64,000 nt of DNA from Lacipirellula parvula. Lineage in GTDB: Bacteria; Planctomycetota; Planctomycetia; Pirellulales; Lacipirellulaceae. The stretch is from positions 5,128,501 to 5,192,500 of the forward strand of contig NZ_AP021861.1 of assembly GCF_009177095.1 (NCBI RefSeq). The letters run 5' to 3'. The position numbers were made by a program, and so were the translations under genes. The notes under the pieces are model-generated. The model saw only the letters and a program-made list of their open reading frames with translations, was not told where the DNA came from and ran no database searches. Positions 60,211 to 64,000 of the stretch are shown piece by piece. Every line of letters starts with the position of its first letter. Positions within the stretch are counted from its first letter, which is position 1.

Positions 60211-60984
60211 TAAAGGTCCGCTAATGCCGCCGTCTTTACGCACCCGCCAGAAGTGGATCGCCAGTAGCAATGCCACGCCGAGCGGGATCGCGATGCAGTG
60301 CAAAATGTAGAACCGGTTGAGCGTCTCTTCGCCGACTTCGCGGGCGCCGAGGAGCGCGAAGCGGGCGTCGGAGGCGTTGGTAATCATGTCGACCCCTCCC
60401 ACCGAGAGGAGTTGCTGCAACGGACCTTCATGGCCGAGGACCGGCGTCGCGCGGGCCATGTTCGAACCGACGGTGATCGCCCACACGGCCAACTGATCCC
60501 ACGGCAGCAAGTAGCCGGTGAACGACAGGAGCAGCGTGAGCAGCAGCAGAATGACGCCGATCACCCAATTGAATTCCCGCGGCGGCTTGTAGCTGCCGGT
60601 GAGGAAGACGCGATACATGTGAAGCCAAACGGTGATCACCATCGCGTGGGCGCCCCAGCGATGGATTTCCCGTAAAAGACCGAGTGAAGTGACGTCCCGC
60701 AGCGCCTGGATGTCGGTATACGCCCACTCGACCGTGGGGCGATAGTAGAACATCAAGAGGACGCCGGTCACCGTTTCCACGAGGAACAGGAAGAAAGTGA
60801 CGCCACCCATGCACCAGGTGTAGCTAAGCGCGATCCCCTGCTTCTTGATCGACACCGGGTGAAGGTGCAAGAAGAAGTTGGTCAGCATCACCACAATGCG
60901 ATTGCGGCGATCGACCGGCATCGGGTGCCGGAAGATGCTTTTCCAAATTTGCGATTCGCGGATTGTGTCGCCGAGACCGGGCAT
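60208..60984 (-). CDS. petB: Cytochrome b6-like protein of the bc complex
   Basis: 258 residues, four helices. Haem ligands are in [19 protein letters not shown] (His pair with 13 residues between) and [19 protein letters not shown] (14 residues between), the b6-type spacing. A Cys in [14 protein letters not shown] matches the position that binds the extra haem c (ci/cn) in b6f-type complexes. GYLLPWDQ is also conserved. It needs the subunit-IV-like protein to complete the cytochrome b. Confidence 0.95.
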   Translation of the reverse strand: MPGLGDTIRESQIWKSIFRHPMPVDRRNRIVVMLTNFFLHLHPVSIKKQGIALSYTWCMGGVTFFLFLVETVTGVLLMFYYRPTVEWAYTDIQALRDVTSLGLLREIHRWGAHAMVITVWLHMYRVFLTGSYKPPREFNWVIGVILLLLTLLLSFTGYLLPWDQLAVWAITVGSNMARATPVLGHEGPLQQLLSVGGVDMITNASDARFALLGAREVGEETLNRFYILHCIAIPLGVALLLAIHFWRVRKDGGISGPL

Positions 60985-61039
60985 GCTATTGCGCTCGTCG
61001 CGAAGTGTTACTTAATTCGAACTCAAATGTTTTGGGGGA

Positions 61040-61134
61040 GAGCGGTCAGCAATCAGCTGTCAGCGTTCAGCCAGAAGAACAACGGGGAAATCTATCCTCC
61101 CTTTTCTGACTGATCGCTGAATGCTGACCGCTTC
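61040..61134. repeat. Inverted pair of GCGGTCAGCAATCAGC oligomers
   Basis: Arms at 61040-61074 and 61105-61134, in the gap between the b6-like and Rieske genes. Third member of the CAGC-family pairs. Confidence 0.88.
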
Positions 61135-61143
61135 TTCGCTCCA

Positions 61144-62181
61144 CTACACCGGAATAAACGACCCCGGATCGGTCCAGGCGCCCATTTCTTCCTGGAAGGT
61201 ACGGCTCTTGTCGACTTCGATCTGTCCGTCGTCGGCCAAGCGAATCGCGTAGCGTTCGAGCGGTCGCGGCGCCGGGCCTTCGAAGTTGATTCCATCCTTA
61301 TAAAAACCGCTGCCGTGGCAGGGGCATTTAAACTTCTGCTCCGCTTCGAGCCAGTTGGGCGTGCAGCCCAGATGAGTGCAGACCGACTTGAGGGCGACGA
61401 TCTGTTGCTGGCCGTTGTATTCGGCGTTGACGACCCAGATGCCAAACTGGGCCTTGAACTTCTCCTGCACCTGCCCGCTCGGGAAGGCGTCGGGGAAGCC
61501 GACTTTAAACTTGCTCGGCGGTTCCCGCAGGACGTTCGGGAACATGAACTTCACCGTCAGCAGCGTCCAGAGGCCGCCGATAATGCCGACCATCCAGAAA
61601 CCGACGGCGAGCATGATGCCGACGAAATCGCGGCGATCGGCTTCGTCGTCGATCGCCTTGGCAGCGACGGCGACCTTCGGCTTCGCGTAGTCGGGCTTCA
61701 CCGGCATCGGCGGCACGACAATCGTCGGCTTGGGCGGCGCGGGGGCAGGCGCCTTCGCGGCGGCCTCGGCCTTGCTGATCGGGCCGGCCTTCTCGCCCTT
61801 GCGGGCGGCGCCGAGGATACTGGCCGTGTCGCGAGGTTCCGCCGGAGCGGCCGGCTCAGCCGGCTTGGCAGCGGCTGCCACAGGTTTGGGTTTGGGAGCA
61901 GCGGCCGCGGGTTCAGCGGGCGCCGGGGCAGCGCCCCCTTTGTTAGCGCGAGCCGCGGCGAGCATGTCGGCCACGCTCGGACGCGCGCCGCCGGGGCCGA
62001 CGGCTGGTTTGATCGGCGCCGCGGGCGACGCGGGGGCCGCCGCTGATTCTGTAGGCGAAGTGGCTGCGGCTGGCGGAGCCTCCGCAGACGGCGGGGCATC
62101 GGCCGGCTTTGCCGCGCCGCCATCGACAGCTCGAGCGGCCGCGAGCATCTCGGCGACCGTCAATTTCTTCTTGTCAGCCAT
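61144..62181 (-). CDS. Rieske iron-sulphur protein with Ala/Pro-rich N-terminal repeats
   Basis: 345 residues. The C-terminal Rieske domain has both cluster motifs, CTHLGC (about 266) and CPCHGSGF (about 285), and a GP-rich loop (EGPAPRPLERYAI). One membrane helix at about 183-205. The N-terminal 150 residues are Ala/Pro-rich and contain three copies of a short helix: VAEMLAAARAVDGG, VADMLAAARANKGG and TASILGAARKGEK. It is the first gene of the cluster and should transfer electrons from quinol to the cytochrome c subunit. Confidence 0.93.
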   Translation of the reverse strand: MADKKKLTVAEMLAAARAVDGGAAKPADAPPSAEAPPAAATSPTESAAAPASPAAPIKPAVGPGGARPSVADMLAAARANKGGAAPAPAEPAAAAPKPKPVAAAAKPAEPAAPAEPRDTASILGAARKGEKAGPISKAEAAAKAPAPAPPKPTIVVPPMPVKPDYAKPKVAVAAKAIDDEADRRDFVGIMLAVGFWMVGIIGGLWTLLTVKFMFPNVLREPPSKFKVGFPDAFPSGQVQEKFKAQFGIWVVNAEYNGQQQIVALKSVCTHLGCTPNWLEAEQKFKCPCHGSGFYKDGINFEGPAPRPLERYAIRLADDGQIEVDKSRTFQEEMGAWTDPGSFIPV

Positions 62182-62332
62182 GGGTGGCGCTTTCGATGAG
62201 GCGCTGCCTAGACCACCGCTGTCGCGCTACGGCAGATCGTCCGCCGCCGCCGACCTTCAAAAAGCCGCTCCCATCGATCTTCGCCCGCTGCGATGGGAAA
62301 GCGGAAAAGGCACCGCCGAAACTGGTTCCACC

Positions 62333-62356
62333 ACATTGTGATCATTTTCACAATGT
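62333..62356. promoter_or_regulatory. CRP/FNR-type palindromic operator upstream of the respiratory cluster
   Basis: Perfect 24-bp palindrome apart from its six central bases: ACATTGTGA, TCATTT, TCACAATGT. The core TGTGA-N6-TCACA equals the CRP consensus half-sites. It lies 152 bp upstream of the Rieske start and 542 bp before purD, in otherwise non-repetitive sequence. No clear -10/-35 pair is visible nearby. Confidence 0.7.
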
Positions 62357-62898
62357 AACCGGGACCTAAGGTAACCCCTGCGCTCGACTTATGTCAACTC
62401 CCTTGAGGCGGTGCGCATCCAAATCGAAGAGCGCTGCATCATGCGAGTCGGTCCGGATTCTACCAACGCCGCCGCGCGATGCCATGGGCGCGCAACAACT
62501 TTATCGAGAACTTTCTGCGCGGAACGACTCAAAACAGCGCTGCCGCGACCGATTGCGCCAACGGCGCCCATCAAACTGCGAGCAACCGCCTCATACAGCG
62601 CCTATCTCGACTCCCTCGCCCCGCCTAGAATCGTCTGTTCGAAATTTGCTGAACGCAGATAACTAAAGACAAACCGCGAGGAGCACCAAGCAGGCGCGAG
62701 GGAATTTCTCCACGGCCGATAAACCCTGAGCAGCGTTAATTAATTGAAAGGTACGAATTCCTTTCTTTGGTTAGCGTCGCACCAGCGTCCATCGGCAGTG
62801 CATGCTTCCTGCCTTCCCTTGGCGTCCTTGGCGTCCTTGGCGGTTTAAAATGAATTGAGTGACTCGCCTGAACCGCAGGCGGCGCAGGAGTTGGTTCG
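62357..62898. other. Divergent intergenic region before purD
   Basis: 542 bases after the operator. No gene or RNA is supported. It holds a single arm of the TTGGCGTCCTTGGCG family at 62812-62848, which also occurs at 9163-9345. A good ribosome site (AGGAG, eight bases before the ATG) marks the purD start. Confidence 0.6.
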
Positions 62899-64000
62899 AT
62901 GAAAGTGTTGGTCGTTGGCGGCGGCGGGCGTGAACATGCCCTCGCCTGGAAAATCAAGCAAAGCCCGCGCGTGAAGCGCGTCTTCGTGGCTCCCGGCAAC
63001 GCCGGCACCGCCATGGACGCCGAGAACGTCGCCATCAGCGATACCGACGTCCCGGCGCTGGTGAAGTTCGCCAAGGACAACCAAATCGATCTCGCGGTGA
63101 TCGGCCCTGAATCGTCGCTCGCCGTCGGCATCGTCGATGCGCTCGGCGACGCAGGCATCAAAGCGTTCGGCCCCAGCAAGCAAGCGGCGGAGCTCGAAGC
63201 GAGCAAGGTCTTCTGCAAGAACCTGCTCCGCCACGCCGACGTCCCCACGGCCGACTTCCGCACCTTCCGCGACGCCGCCAGCGCCACTGCCTACCTCGTC
63301 GAGCGCGAAGACCAGCCGATGGTCATCAAGGCCGACGGGCTCGCCGCCGGCAAAGGCGTCATCGTCTGCGATACTAAGGCCGAGGCGCTCGAAGCGGTGC
63401 AGCGAATCGCCGGCGATCGCGAGTTCGGCGCCGCAGGCAGCCAACTCGTCGTGGAGGAACGGCTCGTCGGTCAAGAGGCGAGCGTTCTGGCCGTCACCGA
63501 CGGCCGCAACATCATCACGCTTCCCGCCGCGCAAGATCACAAGGCGGCGTACGACGGCGACCAAGGGCCCAACACCGGCGGCATGGGCGCCTACTCCCCT
63601 GCCCCGCTCGTCACTCCGGCGATGCTGCAGCAGATCGAGGAACGGATCCTCGTTCCGACGATTCACCAGATGAAGCGCTCGCGGCGGCCATTCCGCGGCA
63701 TTTTGTACGCGGGAATCATGGTCACGAAGCATGGCCTCAAGGTGCTCGAATACAACGTCCGCTTCGGCGATCCCGAGTGCCAGCCGATTCTGATGCGGCT
63801 GAAGAGCGACTTGGTCGACGTGCTCGAAGCGACCGTCGACGGCAAACTCGACGAGATCGCACCACTGGTGTGGGACGATCGCCCTTCGGTTTGCGTCGTC
63901 ATGGCGAGCGAAGGCTACCCTGGCAAGTACCAGACAGGCCGGCCAATCCGCGGGCTCCAAGACGCCGCGAAGGTTCCCGACGTAAAGGTCTTCCACGCCG
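62899..64000 (+). CDS. purD: Phosphoribosylamine-glycine ligase, 3' end beyond window
   Basis: The first 367 residues are visible, about 85 percent of the usual length, with the frame open to the window edge. N-terminal KVLVVGGGGREHALAWK, the ATP-grasp loop IKADGLAAGKGVIVCD, the QDHKAAYDGDQGPNTGGMGA segment and LEYNVRFGDPECQ are characteristic. It makes glycinamide ribonucleotide, the second step of purine synthesis. It is divergent from the respiratory cluster. Confidence 0.97.
   Translation, partial: MKVLVVGGGGREHALAWKIKQSPRVKRVFVAPGNAGTAMDAENVAISDTDVPALVKFAKDNQIDLAVIGPESSLAVGIVDALGDAGIKAFGPSKQAAELEASKVFCKNLLRHADVPTADFRTFRDAASATAYLVEREDQPMVIKADGLAAGKGVIVCDTKAEALEAVQRIAGDREFGAAGSQLVVEERLVGQEASVLAVTDGRNIITLPAAQDHKAAYDGDQGPNTGGMGAYSPAPLVTPAMLQQIEERILVPTIHQMKRSRRPFRGILYAGIMVTKHGLKVLEYNVRFGDPECQPILMRLKSDLVDVLEATVDGKLDEIAPLVWDDRPSVCVVMASEGYPGKYQTGRPIRGLQDAAKVPDVKVFHA

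Overview
The window looks like a chromosomal segment of a planctomycete, most likely of the Pirellulales. The evidence is: a 23S-5S rRNA operon with its own promoter and no 16S gene anywhere in the window; secreted proteins that combine dockerin-type calcium repeats with C-terminal PEP-CTERM sorting signals; a PPi-dependent phosphofructokinase; a very large multihaem cytochrome c inside a bc-complex/cytochrome oxidase cluster; high GC; and intergenic gaps filled with hairpin repeats. The taxonomic placement is inference from these traits; no database was searched.

Layout. 1-9135: a VWA-domain protein (cut by the window edge), a lipoprotein, a DUF2752 membrane protein, the RNA-decay pair rny-ymdB, a SirB1-like protein and a secreted zinc metalloprotease. 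9633-17717: housekeeping genes on the plus strand (gnd, zwf, psd, pssA, ribE, rsmA, hisB). 17857-23106, minus strand: the PPi pair ppa-pfp, then pepP-accB-accC. 23285-25138: a QueD-like enzyme, a small conserved ORF and a myo-inositol oxygenase with all six di-iron ligands. 25432-32302: an accessory stretch of three exported PEP-CTERM proteins (two with dockerin modules, one with a CAP domain), two acidic proteins of unknown function and a zinc-ribbon membrane protein. 32528-36133: the 23S-5S operon on the minus strand, with promoter, boxA, two nested processing stems and a terminator. 36323-39215: a small membrane protein, a diguanylate cyclase and a DUF983 protein.

39239-62181 is the main feature: about 19 consecutive minus-strand genes that together specify a terminal respiratory chain. 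Reading downstream from 62181, they are Rieske protein, cytochrome b6-like protein, a four-helix-bundle gene, an extended subunit-IV-like cytochrome b, a 1646-residue octahaem cytochrome c, two cupredoxin-like proteins, a dihaem cytochrome c lipoprotein, oxidase subunits II and I, haem A synthase, haem O synthase, oxidase subunits III and IV, an ABC transporter pair, a SCO copper chaperone, DUF420 and a small membrane protein. A perfect 24-bp palindrome with the CRP/FNR-type core TGTGA-N6-TCACA lies 152 bp upstream of the first gene. The window ends inside purD (plus strand).

Repeats are the second theme. Almost every sizeable gap holds an inverted pair of short oligomer repeats, from at least ten sequence families. 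Several pairs fill a gap exactly and supply the stop codons, and even the last codons, of neighbouring genes. One pair brackets the four-helix-bundle gene inside the cytochrome b operon like the ends of a mobile element. A 190-200 bp composite palindrome occurs twice, 29 kb apart.
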